DNA from: Euryarchaeota archaeon UBA181
GTDB lineage: Archaea > Thermoplasmatota > Poseidoniia > Poseidoniales > Thalassarchaeaceae
Reading direction: 5' to 3'
Length of the DNA: 5,315 bases
NCBI GenBank assembly: GCA_002496725.1
Contig: DALI01000028.1
Span: forward strand, 1-5,315
The position numbers and the translations under genes are program-made. Under the pieces are notes generated by a model, which did no database searches, had not been told where the DNA came from, and saw only the letters and a list, made by a program, of their open reading frames with translations. Shown here piece by piece: positions 5,215-5,315 of the stretch (within the stretch, counting starts at the first letter, position 1; each line of letters begins with the position of its first letter).

Positions 5215-5315
5215 ATGTCGAATCAAATCGGGGTCCAAATACCCATCGCCCTAGCAACACACCATCCCGACCAGCCTTCGAAGACACCGAAGGAACCACC
5301 AGCCAGAAGGCCAGC
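5215..5315 (+). CDS. Start of an unknown proline/lysine-rich protein, cut by the right edge
   Basis: The ATG at 5215 begins one base after the polymerase stop codon (TAG-T-ATG). The frame stays open for 33 codons to the window edge. The visible part starts MSNQIGVQIPIALAT and then turns into a basic, Pro-rich stretch (about residues 18-33) with Lys and Arg, which may be a flexible linker. There is no Shine-Dalgarno site, so translation would depend on reinitiation after the polymerase or on a leaderless mRNA. The DNA here is more GC-rich than in the polymerase gene. No family is recognisable from this fragment, and the call rests only on spacing and an open frame. Confidence 0.5.
   Translation, partial: MSNQIGVQIPIALATHHPDQPSKTPKEPPARRP
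5275..5293. other. Short hairpin near the right edge
   Basis: Inverted repeat CCTTCG/CGAAGG with a 7-base loop (5281-5287), 62 bp after the polymerase stop. There is no T tract after it and it falls in the open frame starting at 5215, so it may be incidental to Pro/Lys codons rather than a terminator. Confidence 0.25.

Overview
The window looks like a piece of a virus (or virus-like element) genome. It is dominated by a large single-subunit RNA polymerase (RNAP) of the T7/mitochondrial superfamily on the + strand (1695-5213, 1172 aa). Divergent from it, on the - strand, is a tightly packed run: a 12-helix MFS-like membrane protein (1638-436), two very small membrane-type proteins (436-335 and 233-114), and the first codons of a further gene (11 to beyond base 1). 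The first 33 codons of another + strand gene follow the polymerase from 5215 and run off the right edge.

The most interesting structure is regulatory. A 21-bp sequence occurs twice, exactly, in the same orientation: once just upstream of the membrane-protein gene (1642-1662) and once inside the 3' end of that gene, just upstream of the first small gene (467-487). Read on the - strand it is 17 bases ending in TATA, followed by GAGA. This has the size and layout (-17 to +4, TATA then G at +1) of a T7-family promoter. I infer that it is the cognate late promoter of the polymerase encoded next to it.

The polymerase gene itself seems to use a different system. An archaeal-like purine-rich BRE plus TATA element (TTTATAT) is centred 27 bp before the preferred ATG, and there is no Shine-Dalgarno sequence, as expected for a leaderless archaeal transcript read by the host polymerase. 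The proposed logic is that the host polymerase makes the viral polymerase early, and the viral polymerase then transcribes the divergent operon from the 56-bp shared intergenic region and from the internal promoter copy.

Host: an archaeon is favoured (TATA at -27, leaderless start, many AGA/AGG and ATA codons), but not proven. The - strand genes carry strong Shine-Dalgarno sites that would also suit bacteria, and a sigma70-like arrangement can be drawn through the same intergenic region. No rRNA, tRNA, CRISPR or IS element was recognised. The only gene-free stretches are each about 100 bp or less.
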